Assembly: GCF_000614125.1 (NCBI RefSeq) | Contig: NZ_BAKJ01000015.1 | Location: forward strand, 1 to 64,000 | Direction: 5' to 3' | DNA length: 64,000 nt | From: Bacteroides rodentium JCM 16496 | Lineage (GTDB): Bacteria; Bacteroidota; Bacteroidia; Bacteroidales; Bacteroidaceae | In this document: positions 28,347 through 38,328 of the stretch, in pieces | Layout: each line of letters opens with the position of its first letter | How positions within the stretch are numbered: the first letter of the stretch is position 1 | The notes under the pieces: model-generated | Seen by the model: the letters and a program-made list of their open reading frames with translations, nothing else | What the model was told of the DNA's origin: nothing | Database searches by the model: none | Position numbers and translations under genes: made by a program

Positions 28347-29116
28347 ATGCAAACTTATTTCAATATCCGTTACGAGTTCGATAAAGAACTTGTAAGAACT
28401 CGTATTGCCCAACAAGTGAAAAAGAAAGAGGCAGACTATATCTGTGTGGCCGACGGTGTGATACTGAATGTGGCAAATCGAAACCCTAACTATCTGAAAG
28501 TGGTGAATGGGGGAATGTTCTCTATCTGTGATAGCAGTTATGTCCCATTGTATATCCGTTGGATTTACGGAAAGCGGTATGAGCAATATTGCGGAAGCCA
28601 AATCTTCATGGATATTATCCGCAGCAAGAGATACCGGATGATTTTCATGGGAACTTCGCAAGCCACGCTGAAAGGTTTACAAAACAATCTACTGAAAGAA
28701 AATATAGACGTGAAGGATATGACATTTCTGGAACTTCCATATAGGACGGTAGAAGACTTTGATTATGAAAGTATTGCTAAAGACATAGAAGCGGATAAAG
28801 CCGACATTATATGGATAGCTTTGGGCGCTCCCAAGCAGGAGATATTTATGAGTCTACTGAAACCCCATTTGGAACGAGGGTGATGATTGCGGTGGGGGCT
28901 GTCTTCAAGTTTTATAGTGGAACGGACACCAAGCGTGCTCCGCAATGGATGATAAGATGGCATTTAGAATTCGCACATAGGATATTCAAGGAACCAAAAA
29001 AACAAATAAAACGGTGTAGCATGATTTTGTTGACATTGCCTAAACTGTTTATGAAAGAGATGATATGTAAGCATAGAAAAAAGATATGTAGAATAGAAAA
29101 CGATACTATTGTCTGA
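28347..29116 (+). CDS. WecG/TagA/CpsF-family glycosyltransferase (frameshifted)
   Basis: GT26-type transferase, usually adding ManNAc or a ManNAcA-type residue to the lipid-linked acceptor. Family signatures are ADGVILNVANR near residue 35, IFMGTSQATLKGL, and WIALGAPKQEIFM near 155-167. The frame ends at 28883 right after GGG 28878-28880. A fourth G joins it to VMIAVGAVFKFYSGT and KRAPQWMIRWHLEF, the conserved C-terminal motif, giving about 256 residues. It is the last transferase of the locus before the 700-base gap. Confidence 0.82.
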
Positions 29117-29816
29117 TTTGCTCCTTTCGTTATCCTCGACTGGGTTTTGTTAGCAGAAAACTGATAGCATTGGAATATTATGTGGATTCGGATATGATCA
29201 CTACCATCACCAGACAAAAAATGTGAACAGACAAAGGAGGACAAACTATACGGTAGAAGCAAACGGAAAAGTCACGGTAACAGCAAACCAATTCACATCC
29301 TCCTCTCCGCTTTGTACTGCAACCAGTACTTAATTAATGACTTCTGAAACTCTCAACTGAGTGGGATAATCTATACGGGGGTGGTGACATATCGCTCCTT
29401 TCCGTATCCTAATTCTTACAAGATAGGTACAGATATTATCTCTTCCGGCGCAAGCAAGATTACTTCTTATCTGATAGAAATAGTGGTATGTATCGCAGGT
29501 TTTGGCGTGACAACAGCAACAGGTACTTATCTCATCAATATGACCTTACTGGTTGGTGCAGCCATGAGCATTAGCAACCAGCAGGAGGTGACCACGCTAA
29601 TCGCATTTGCACTTGAGGGAATCGTTTTCGACAGATAGTACAGAACAGTGTATGTAATCACAAGAACCTGGATTCGTAATCATATAGGAGATGGAAATAT
29701 CGGATAGATGTAAATGAATTTGATTACTTTACTGAAAAATATACTTAATAACTGATATTGTTGGAAGGTATTGTGCAATCATATATTTCGATACCCTCTA
29801 ATTTATTTTTATAAAC
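29117..29816. other. 700-base region of unclear content between wecG-like and gmd genes
   Basis: No recognised gene was found. One plus-strand ORF (about 29381-29638, 85 codons) has a hydrophobic middle (TSYLIEIVVCIAGFG) but no family resemblance. Neighbouring frames contain scattered stops, as in decayed coding DNA. Just before gmd, TTGG at about 29760 and TATATTTC at about 29782 loosely resemble a promoter. The region may be the scar of a deleted capsule gene or of recombination between modules. Confidence 0.4.
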
Positions 29817-30907
29817 ATGAAGAAAATAGCTTTAATTACTGGAATTACAGGGCAAGACGGTTCGTTTCTTGCAGAATTTTTGTTGGACAAAGGATACGAT
29901 GTTCATGGTATTATCCGTCGTTCTTCGGTAGATTATCGGGAACGTATTGCTCATTTAGAGGGAAAACCTCATTTTCACTTGCACTATGCGGATATGGGGG
30001 ACTCCATGTCTTTGGTGAAATTGGTTGGAAAAGTACAGCCTACGGAAATTTATAATTTGGCAGCGCAAAGCCATGTGCAGGTATCGTTTGATGCGCCTGA
30101 ATTTACGGCTGATGTAGATGCGGTGGGGGTACTTCGTATCTTGGAAGCTGTTCGCACCAATCATTTGGAAGAGAGTTGTAAGATTTATCAGGCTTCCACT
30201 TCCGAACTTTATGGCAAGGTGGAGGAAGTCCCTCAGAATGAGAATACCCCGTTCCATCCTTATAGCCTTATGCTGTGGCTAAGCTTTATGGGTTTTGGAT
30301 TGTGAAAGAGTATCGTGAGGCTTATAATATGTTCTGCTGTTCGGGCATCTTGTTTAACCATGAGAGCGAACGCCGTGGTGAGACTTTTGTGACACGCAAG
30401 ATAACCCTTGCCGCCGCACGCATCGCACAAGGCAAGCAGGACTGCCTCTACCTGGGTAACTTGGATTCGCTGCGCGATTGGGGATATGCCAAAGATTATG
30501 TGGAATGTATGTGGTTGATTCTTCAGCAGGAGAAGCCGCAGGATTTCGTCATTGCAACAGGTGTACAGCATACTGTTCGTGAATTTGCAACATTGGCTTT
30601 TCATTATGCCGGCATTGAATTACGTTGGGAAGGTGAGGGGATTAACGAGAGAGGTATCGACGTGAAAACCGGTAAGGTACTGGTGGCAGTGAGTGAGGAT
30701 TTTTACCGACCGACGGATGTTGTTAATTTGTGGGGAGATCCGACGAAAGCTAAGAATGAATTGGGCTGGAATCCGCAATCTACTTCTTTCGAGGAACTGG
30801 TAAAGATTATGGTCGCGCATGATATGCGAAAGGTGGCAGCGGAACATGTGGTCAGTGTAATGCATACCAACTTGGCTGAATACCTGGAGAAAGGGATTGT
30901 AAAATGA
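29817..30907 (+). CDS. gmd: GDP-mannose 4,6-dehydratase (frameshifted)
   Basis: Short-chain dehydrogenase-type enzyme converting GDP-mannose to GDP-4-keto-6-deoxymannose, the first step of GDP-fucose synthesis. The NADP-binding loop is [19 protein letters not shown] (residues 4-22), and [14 protein letters not shown] and [16 protein letters not shown] are family signatures. The frame breaks at TT 30268-30269. One more T gives [19 protein letters not shown], including the catalytic YxxxK. The restored protein has about 363 residues, normal for Gmd. The fcl gene follows with a four-base overlap. Confidence 0.9.
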
Positions 30908-31847
30908 TGGATAAGAACGCAAAAATATATGTGGCAGGACACAAGGGAATGGTGGGCTCTGCCATTGTCCGTGAGTTACATCGGCAAGGGTATATAAATA
31001 TTATCACTCGTACTCATGCAGAGTTGGATCTGACACGGCAGAAAGCTGTTGAAAAATTCTTTGCAGAGGAAAAGCCGGAATATGTCTTTTTGGCAGCAGC
31101 CAAAGTAGGTGGCATCATTGCCAACCAATCTGCATTGGCTGATTTCATGTATGACAACATGATACTGGAGATGAATGTGATTCACGCAGCTTGGAAGAAT
31201 GGCTGTAAAAAGTTGGAGTTCTTAGGCTCTTCATGTATTTACCCGCGTTTGGCTCCTCAACCCATGCCGGAGTCTTGTTTGCTGACATCAGAGTTGGAGA
31301 AAACGAATGAAGCGTATGCTTTGGCAAAAATCTCGGGCTTGAAATATTGTGAATTTTTGAATCGGCAATATGGTACGGATTTCATTAGCGTGATGCCTAC
31401 TAATCTCTATGGTCCCAATGATAACTATCATTCTGAACATAGTCATGTACTTCCTGCTTTAATCCGCCGTTTCCACGAAGCAAAAGAGGCGGGTTTGAAT
31501 GAAGTGACTTGCTGGGGCGACGGAAGCCGCTTCGGGAGTTTTTATATGTAGATGATCTGGCTAATCTGTGTGTGTTCTTGATGAATAACTATTCGGGGAA
31601 TGAAACAGTAAATGCAGGAACTGGCAAAGAATTGACTATTAAATCCCTTACAGAATTGGTGGCTAAGGTTGTAGGATTTACAGGCGAAATCAAATGGGAT
31701 ACCTCACGTCCGAATGGCACACCCCGAAAGCTTTTGGATGTATCGAAAGCAACGGCTTTGGGGTGGTCTTACCAAACTGAATTGGAAGATGGTATCCGAT
31801 TGGCTTATGATGATTTCCTGCATAATCCCATGCGTGCAGAAAGGTAA
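30904..31847 (+). CDS. fcl: GDP-L-fucose synthase (frameshifted)
   Basis: Epimerase-reductase producing GDP-L-fucose from the Gmd product. It has the NADP-binding motif [16 protein letters not shown], the catalytic SSCIYP segment and the YxxxK (YALAK) near residue 140. The frame breaks at CC 31527-31528. A third C gives [17 protein letters not shown], the conserved SDR segment. The joined protein has about 315 residues, as expected. With gmd and manC it forms a complete GDP-mannose to GDP-fucose branch, so the capsule probably contains fucose or a related deoxysugar. Confidence 0.9.
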
Positions 31848-31865
31848 CGATTTAAAACATTATTT

Positions 31866-33212
31866 ATGCAAATTCTTTTATTATCCGGAGGCTCTGGGAA
31901 ACGTCTTTGGCCTCTATCAAATAACAGTCGTTCCAAACAGTTTATAAAATTACTCAATTCTCCCGATGGTCAAAAAGAGTCGATGGTACAACGGGTTATT
32001 CGTCAATTGGGAGAATCCGATTTAAAAGGTCATGTAACCGTGGCTACCAGCTTGTCTCAGGCTGATGTTATTTACAATCAGCTGGGTGAATACATCGATG
32101 TAGTGGTGGAGCCAGAAAGACGTGATACATTTCCAGCCATTGCTTTGGCAGCTTCATATCTGAAATATGAGAAATCATGTGCCGATGAAGAAGTAGTTGT
32201 TGTTATGCCTTGTGACCCTTTTACGGAAGCTGGATATTTCAAAGTTATTGAGCAGATGGTGCATGCGGTGGATGACAATGTAGCCGAGCTGGTTCTTATG
32301 GGGATTACTCCAACCTATCCATCTGCTAAATATGGATATGTAGTGCCTGATGAATCGAAACTGAAAGGTGGAATCTTTTCGGTCAAACGGTTTACGGAAA
32401 AGCCGAATGTAGCTACAGCGGAATATCTTATAAAAGAAAATGCATTTTGGAACGGTGGCGTATTTGCTTTTAAGTTGGGATATATGATGAATATTGTGGA
32501 GCAATATATCCGGGCTGTTTCTTTTTCGGAAATCCGTAACAGATATAGTGAATTCCCCAAAATCAGTTTCGATTATGAGGTGGCAGAAAAGGCCAAATTG
32601 GTAGCAGTAGTTCCTTTCTCTGGCAAATGGAAAGATTTAGGGACTTGGAATACACTTACAGATGAGTTGGAAGACCATGTAATCGGTAATGTTATCACTG
32701 ATGGAGAGGCAGAAAATACACATATCATTAATGAATTGGATCTTCCGATTATGTGTATAGGAACCAAAGATTTGGTGATTGCAGCATCGAATGACGGTAT
32801 TTTAATTTCCGAAAAGAGCAAGAGCGAGAACATAAAAAAATACGCAGACCGGCTACAGTGTTGTCCAATGTATGAGGAAAGACATTGGGGAGAATACAAG
32901 ATTATTCATAATGTTCAATATTCAGATGGCTTTCAATCGTTGACGAAGCAATTGATTATAAAGGCAGGAAAAAGTCTCACATATCAAGCTCATCATCTAC
33001 GGAAAGAGGTATGGACGGTTGTTGACGGAGAGGGACTGTTGGCTATAGAAGGAAAAATTACCCCAGTTAAGCAGGGAGATACTGTTTGTATCCTTCAAGA
33101 TATGCGCCACGGTCTAAAAGCCATAAATGACTTGACCCTGATAGAAACGCAAACCGGAAGCGATCTTCTTGAAGATGATGTGGAATTGTTTGATTGGAAT
33201 TGGCAAAAGTAG
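31866..33212 (+). CDS. manC: Mannose-1-phosphate guanylyltransferase
   Basis: This 448-residue enzyme makes GDP-mannose from mannose-1-phosphate and GTP. The N-terminal nucleotidyltransferase signature is LLSGGSGKRLWPLSNNSRSK, followed by the FTEKPNVATA motif. The C-terminal cupin region (about 340-445, with VWTVVDGEGLLAIEG) corresponds to the phosphomannose-isomerase-like domain of bifunctional ManC/CpsB enzymes. It is shorter than many bifunctional homologues, so isomerase activity is uncertain. It supplies GDP-mannose to Gmd and is the last clear capsule gene. Confidence 0.88.
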   Translation: MQILLLSGGSGKRLWPLSNNSRSKQFIKLLNSPDGQKESMVQRVIRQLGESDLKGHVTVATSLSQADVIYNQLGEYIDVVVEPERRDTFPAIALAASYLKYEKSCADEEVVVVMPCDPFTEAGYFKVIEQMVHAVDDNVAELVLMGITPTYPSAKYGYVVPDESKLKGGIFSVKRFTEKPNVATAEYLIKENAFWNGGVFAFKLGYMMNIVEQYIRAVSFSEIRNRYSEFPKISFDYEVAEKAKLVAVVPFSGKWKDLGTWNTLTDELEDHVIGNVITDGEAENTHIINELDLPIMCIGTKDLVIAASNDGILISEKSKSENIKKYADRLQCCPMYEERHWGEYKIIHNVQYSDGFQSLTKQLIIKAGKSLTYQAHHLRKEVWTVVDGEGLLAIEGKITPVKQGDTVCILQDMRHGLKAINDLTLIETQTGSDLLEDDVELFDWNWQK

Positions 33213-33317
33213 CTACAAAGTTTGGCGAGAACTTCCAGATAATCAAATCCGATTAAATATTTTACACAAAATTTAGAATTATAAAAGGCAAGGGCTTTTG
33301 TGATTCTTCCATTGATT

Positions 33318-33518
33318 ATGAAAATCGAGTTTATGGGAGAATCAAAATTTATATTGCATTCCAAAAATGCAAATGTTCAGTGGATAGTATCAAAATATTC
33401 CGGTGTTAATCCATTAAGAATTTATCTTATGCTATTTCGTATGGGAATGAAGAAAGAACAAGAAGTGTTGGAACAAACTGCGTCTTGTACATCACTTTTT
33501 GTTCTTTTGATATCTTGA
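33318..33518 (+). CDS. Hypothetical 66-residue protein
   Basis: Small ORF between manC and the helicase gene. From ATG 33318 the product reads MKIEFMGESKFILHSKNANV and ends in a short hydrophobic segment. No domain was recognised. The position, just downstream of manC and 18 bases before the helicase start, allows a leader peptide or small accessory protein. It may equally be a chance ORF in intergenic DNA. Confidence 0.3.
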   Translation: MKIEFMGESKFILHSKNANVQWIVSKYSGVNPLRIYLMLFRMGMKKEQEVLEQTASCTSLFVLLIS

Positions 33519-33536
33519 AAACATTGATTGTATAAC

Positions 33537-35810
33537 ATGGTTTCTTCGTTATCGGTTTATTATCGAAAACTTGCTTATCACGTAATAGAATCGGACGGCT
33601 TCCTATGGGTCGGATTCAAGCCGGGAATGGTACATTTTATTGCTAAAGAGGTTTGGAATATTCGCCCCTTGACCCGAACGGACGTTGAGAGATATTATGA
33701 GGAGTTTACAGTATTAACCCAAGGTAAAGGGAGTCTTTATTTTCGGATTGTAGCTCATGGTGGATTTCTGAAAGAGGCGTTGGTTTATGAGTTGCATGGT
33801 TTGACTGTTTCTGACGACAACTACCTCAGAAGCCTTAATTCCGGCAGACATGTAGAACTTTACCCGCATAACGAGAAAGCTTATCGTGCTATTATAAAAG
33901 GCTTTGAACAGCATCGTATCGGTACCGTTGTGCAAGCGACCGGGACGGGAAAGTCATATCTGCTGGCTCGTTATATATCAGAACATGCCACAGAACGAAT
34001 TTGCGTATTTGCTCCAAATGTCACAATCCTGGAGGAGATCAAAAAGGCGGTAGGCTTTACCTCTCCTTATATCTGCTATCGAACGTTTCAGTCATTGATA
34101 TATTATCGAAAAAATGATAAACAACTCAAAGCAGATCATATTTTGATTGATGAGTTTCATCATTTCGGTGCAGAAATATGGGGGGCTGCTTTGCAGGAGG
34201 TAATTGAATCCAATCCGCAGGCCTATATATTAGGAACATCGGCCACTCCTATTCGCCCGGAGGGAATGATTGATACGGTGGATCTTTATTTCGAGGGAAA
34301 TCTGTTTTATGAACTTACCTTACCTCAGGCTTGGTATTACCGTATTTTACCAGTCCCAATCCTGGTACAAAGTGCCTATGGATTAGACGGTGAACTGAAT
34401 CGTTTACAAAAGCGATTGGATCGAAGCGGATGTTCAATTCGACGAAAAGAACAAGTCCAAAAGAAACTGGATGTGGCTCGCGTTGATTTTAAAGGGGCGT
34501 TAGGAGCTCCTGAGGTAATCCGAAAGTTCTTGCCCAAAGATGTATGTAAACTGCTGGTTTTTTGCCGTGATCTTACCGACCTGAAACAGATGGTTCCTGA
34601 GGTGTGTGGCTGGCTGACACAAGCCGGACGGGTAATCATACCATTTGAGATCCATCACACTCAAAGCGAACGGACTAATAATCAAATACTAAAGGCTTTC
34701 CAAAAAGAATCTGGGAAATTGCATGTATTGTTCTCTGTCAATATGCTGATAGAAGGACTGCATGTGGAGGGCATAGATGCCGTCTTGTTTCTACGGCGGA
34801 CAGAATCCTATATTGTTACCCTGCAACAGCTGGGCCGTTGCTTGGATGCCGGAAGCGGGAAACAGCCTGTCGTATTGGATTTTGTGAACAACCTATCGGG
34901 CAAATCTGTATATGACATGATGGCCTTGCACATGGAACGCCTTGCCTGTCAGCCTTCACCCAAGGGATTTGAAGGGGTGACCTCTTTTCTGACCACAGGT
35001 TTCCTATCAGACATACGGCTTCGTATTGAGGAGATATTGACAGAGTTGGAACCTTGGCAGATCATGTATGAGAGGCTTATTGAGTTCCGTAAGAAAGAAA
35101 ATGACTGGCCTTCGGTTACAGAGGGGAAGCTGGGCTTGTGGTGCAATACGCAGCGCATGGCTTACAAACGGGGAAGACTCTCGGAGGAGCGTTACAAACT
35201 GCTGGAGTCTGTCGGCTTTGAATGGAACTTGCTGGATTCAAACTGGATGAAGGAATTCCAATCATTGAAAGTCTTCTTTGCGACTCAAGGCCGCTGGCCC
35301 AAACGGGAGGATGGAGCTTTGGCTACCTGGTGTTATACTCAACGGGAAAGACGCAAGAAAGGACGTTTGAGCAAAGAACGTATTCGTGTGTTGGATGAGA
35401 TCGGATTTGTGTGGAGTCAGGACTTGAACGGTGAATGGATGAAAAATTATGAAGCGTTGAAAATCTTTCTTGACAAACAGCAGCGCTTTCCCAAATCAGC
35501 CGAAGGTTATTTGGGCGAGTGGTGCAGTAGACAGCGGAAAATGCGCAAGCAAGGGAAACTTTCCCCTGATCGTCAAACACTATTAGATCGAATAGGATTT
35601 GTCTGGTCGGTGGAGCAGATCTGGCGAAGCTACTTGGAACAGTTGCACCAGTTTCATGTCCAAAATGGGCGGTGGCCTGGATGTCGTGAAGGGGCGTTGG
35701 GGCGTTGGTGTACGGTTCAAAGACGGAATTATCGAAGAGGAAGCTTGTCGGATCAAAAAATCGCCCAATTGGAACAAATAGGATTTATACCCTTGAAAGG
35801 AGACAAGTAA
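33537..35810 (+). CDS. DEAD/DEAH-type helicase with four C-terminal helicase-associated repeats
   Basis: A 757-residue superfamily 2 helicase. Residues 1-110 form an unassigned N-terminal domain. The helicase core follows, with Walker A ATGTGKS at about 134-140, the DEAH-box variant DEFHH at about 205-209, SATP, and motif VI QQLGRCLDAG near 430. From about 505 to the end there are four helicase-associated (HA) repeats with Trp-Cys-Gln-Arg cores such as LGLWCNTQRMAYKRG. HA-repeat helicases are found on Bacteroides mobile elements. The substrate is unknown; replication, defence or element maintenance are all possible. ATG 33537 is chosen over an in-frame TTG at 33528. Confidence 0.8.
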   Translation: MVSSLSVYYRKLAYHVIESDGFLWVGFKPGMVHFIAKEVWNIRPLTRTDVERYYEEFTVLTQGKGSLYFRIVAHGGFLKEALVYELHGLTVSDDNYLRSLNSGRHVELYPHNEKAYRAIIKGFEQHRIGTVVQATGTGKSYLLARYISEHATERICVFAPNVTILEEIKKAVGFTSPYICYRTFQSLIYYRKNDKQLKADHILIDEFHHFGAEIWGAALQEVIESNPQAYILGTSATPIRPEGMIDTVDLYFEGNLFYELTLPQAWYYRILPVPILVQSAYGLDGELNRLQKRLDRSGCSIRRKEQVQKKLDVARVDFKGALGAPEVIRKFLPKDVCKLLVFCRDLTDLKQMVPEVCGWLTQAGRVIIPFEIHHTQSERTNNQILKAFQKESGKLHVLFSVNMLIEGLHVEGIDAVLFLRRTESYIVTLQQLGRCLDAGSGKQPVVLDFVNNLSGKSVYDMMALHMERLACQPSPKGFEGVTSFLTTGFLSDIRLRIEEILTELEPWQIMYERLIEFRKKENDWPSVTEGKLGLWCNTQRMAYKRGRLSEERYKLLESVGFEWNLLDSNWMKEFQSLKVFFATQGRWPKREDGALATWCYTQRERRKKGRLSKERIRVLDEIGFVWSQDLNGEWMKNYEALKIFLDKQQRFPKSAEGYLGEWCSRQRKMRKQGKLSPDRQTLLDRIGFVWSVEQIWRSYLEQLHQFHVQNGRWPGCREGALGRWCTVQRRNYRRGSLSDQKIAQLEQIGFIPLKGDK

Positions 35811-36036
35811 TACAGAAGAAATGGAAATACTCTCATTTCATACGAAACAATAGAGTTTCCGCAGCCTTATTATCGCAGTTCAAAGTACACTATGATTTTA
35901 GAATACAATATACCCAATCGCTTTTCGTACTAATAGGCATATTACCGTTTATACAAGCCACCCTTAAATTTCGGATAGAAGGACTGGTTGCTTTCCACAT
36001 ACATATAGTGTCTAAATAAACAGCAAATATTGATAA

Positions 36037-38328
36037 ATGAGTATTCAATATAAAATCATCTTTGGATATATGGTGTTGATTGTGGCTATAATCGGTATGA
36101 TTATAATCATGGTACGTGAGCGGAATAGGGTTTTGGTGATTGAAACTGAGGCACAAACAATTCATCGGGTTCAACACAATGGAAATATAGTCCAGCATCA
36201 CATCACGATTCTCTCAACTTATGGTGAAACAGCCCTTTCTTGGGAAGAGGAGGATTTTGCGAACTATCATTCTCTTCGTCTGCATATCGATTCCATGTTG
36301 CAGGCCATGCACAAGGGGTATGAGGAATTTGTCAGCCAAAGTCAAATAGACTCGCTGCGCTATCTATTATCCAGTAAAGAAGAGCATTTATACCAAATTA
36401 TGCAACTTTTCCATAGTCAGAACAGTCAGGAAGGTATGCAATTCTCTCATTTACCAGCGGAAGCTCAACCGCGTACTGTTATTCGTAAAAAGAAAGGTTT
36501 TACAGGATTTTTAGGGGCAAAAGAAACTCTGGAGATAGTTCCTTCCGCATCTACAATTCTCAAGACATTGAACAAGGAATTGCTATCCATGCAGGAAGAA
36601 CGGCAGGAAAGTATCAATGCTTATACCGATAGCCTTCGCAACCACAACAAGGAACTCAACCGAAAGCTTCGCCATCTGATAACCACGATGAACAACCAGA
36701 CAGAACGTGTACTTGAAGCGAAGGAATGTCATCTTAGAGAATCTTACAACCGTTCCATATGTGTCATCTCCTGGCTGATTATCTCTGCCATTATTCTGCT
36801 TGTCATATCCTATCTGATTATTCAAAAAGATTTACGGGAAAAGGCAAGAACAAGGAAGCGTTTGGAAGATACGATACAACAAAACACTGCGCTGTTGGAA
36901 ATGCGCAAGAATATTATCCTGACCATATCGCATGACATACGTGCCCCTTTGAATGTCATTGACGGCAGTGCCGATCTGGCAATGGATACACGTGAAAAGA
37001 AACGGAGGAATATCCATCTGAATAATATAAGGAGGGTGTGCAAGCATGTGGTACATCTGCTTAACAACCTGTTGGATGTGTACCGGTTAAACGAGGCGAA
37101 AGAAATACGGAACGATGTCCCATTCGACCTGCATGAATTATTGGAACGTACCGCTGCCGGTTTTTCTCATATAATCAATAATAAGGGTATCCTGTTCAAT
37201 TGTGATTTTAAGGATACGGAAGTCAAGTTATATGGTGATGCAGACCGCATAGAACAGATTATAGACAATCTGCTTACCAATGCAGTTAAGTTCACGGAGA
37301 CCGGCACAATCAATTTCAATGTGCACTATCTCAATGGACTGCTGGTCATGGAAATAGTGGATACCGGTGTTGGTATGAGTGAGGAGACACTTTCCCGTAT
37401 CTTTCGTCCTTTTGAACGCCAGACCTCTGCAACCAATGCGGACGGATTCGGATTGGGGCTTCCGATCACGCAAGGACTTGTCAATCTTCTTGATGGGACA
37501 ATAGAAGTAACAAGTTTGATTAATTGTGGAAGCACATTTCGTGTGACCCTTCCCATGCCGGAAACGGATGAACCGTTGGAAAGCGAAAAACATGTCCCGG
37601 CGCATTTCACACACCTGCATCACAATGTACTTGTTATTGATGACGACAGTATGTTGCAAGCTGTCATTAAAGAAATGTTAGAGCGTAATGGCATGACCTG
37701 TACAACTTGTACCACAGTCAAAGAGGTAGTAAAAGCCATGCGGGAAAAAGATTATGACCTGTTGCTTACAGATATCCTGATGCCTTACACCAACGGGTTT
37801 GAATTGTTGACTTTGTTACGTAACTCAAGTATTGGCAATTCAAAGACTATACCCATTGTCGCTATGACTGCACGTGGAGAGAAGGAGAAAGATGCTTTTT
37901 TGAATGTCGGATTTACAGCCTGTATTTATAAGCCGTTCTCATCTACAGAATTGATCGGTCTGTTGTCAACTATAGAAAGAGGTTGCCCTGACAAAAAGCA
38001 TGATGTAGATTTCAGCATGATGTTGTGTGAGGTGAGCGATAAGATAAAATTATTATGTTCCTTTATTGACCAGTCGAAAAAAGATGTTGAAGAACTCAAT
38101 TCGGCCATAGAAAATTGTAATAGGAAGAAATTGCGTGAAACGGTTCACCGTATGCTGCCGATGTGGGAATTATTACATAATGAAGAAATGTTGTTCGCTT
38201 ATCGTTCCCTTTTAAAAGATGAAAGGGCCAGTGACACTGCTTTAAAAGAATATACTCAACGGATAATAAATCATACCGATATGTTGATGGCAGCAGCAAA
38301 AAATGAAATGAAAAAGACAGACAAATGA
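36037..38328 (+). CDS. rteA: RteA-like hybrid sensor histidine kinase
   Basis: A 763-residue membrane sensor. Membrane helices lie at about 6-26 (MVLIVAIIGMIIIMV) and 243-264 and flank a periplasmic sensor region. The HisKA phospho-acceptor His is near residue 299 in SHDIRAPLN. The HATPase motifs NLLTNAVKF and GFGLGLPI follow, then a receiver domain with its Asp near 579 in LLLTDILMPYTNG, and an Hpt-like helical C-terminus. The organisation and the overlapping response-regulator gene match RteA-RteB of CTnDOT-family conjugative transposons, which control excision and transfer. The input signal here is unknown, and no tetQ is present in this window. Confidence 0.82.
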   Translation: MSIQYKIIFGYMVLIVAIIGMIIIMVRERNRVLVIETEAQTIHRVQHNGNIVQHHITILSTYGETALSWEEEDFANYHSLRLHIDSMLQAMHKGYEEFVSQSQIDSLRYLLSSKEEHLYQIMQLFHSQNSQEGMQFSHLPAEAQPRTVIRKKKGFTGFLGAKETLEIVPSASTILKTLNKELLSMQEERQESINAYTDSLRNHNKELNRKLRHLITTMNNQTERVLEAKECHLRESYNRSICVISWLIISAIILLVISYLIIQKDLREKARTRKRLEDTIQQNTALLEMRKNIILTISHDIRAPLNVIDGSADLAMDTREKKRRNIHLNNIRRVCKHVVHLLNNLLDVYRLNEAKEIRNDVPFDLHELLERTAAGFSHIINNKGILFNCDFKDTEVKLYGDADRIEQIIDNLLTNAVKFTETGTINFNVHYLNGLLVMEIVDTGVGMSEETLSRIFRPFERQTSATNADGFGLGLPITQGLVNLLDGTIEVTSLINCGSTFRVTLPMPETDEPLESEKHVPAHFTHLHHNVLVIDDDSMLQAVIKEMLERNGMTCTTCTTVKEVVKAMREKDYDLLLTDILMPYTNGFELLTLLRNSSIGNSKTIPIVAMTARGEKEKDAFLNVGFTACIYKPFSSTELIGLLSTIERGCPDKKHDVDFSMMLCEVSDKIKLLCSFIDQSKKDVEELNSAIENCNRKKLRETVHRMLPMWELLHNEEMLFAYRSLLKDERASDTALKEYTQRIINHTDMLMAAAKNEMKKTDK

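Noticed and set aside
35811-36019. ORF between the helicase and rteA
   Set aside because: It begins inside the helicase gene in another frame, shows no domain, and looks like chance openness.
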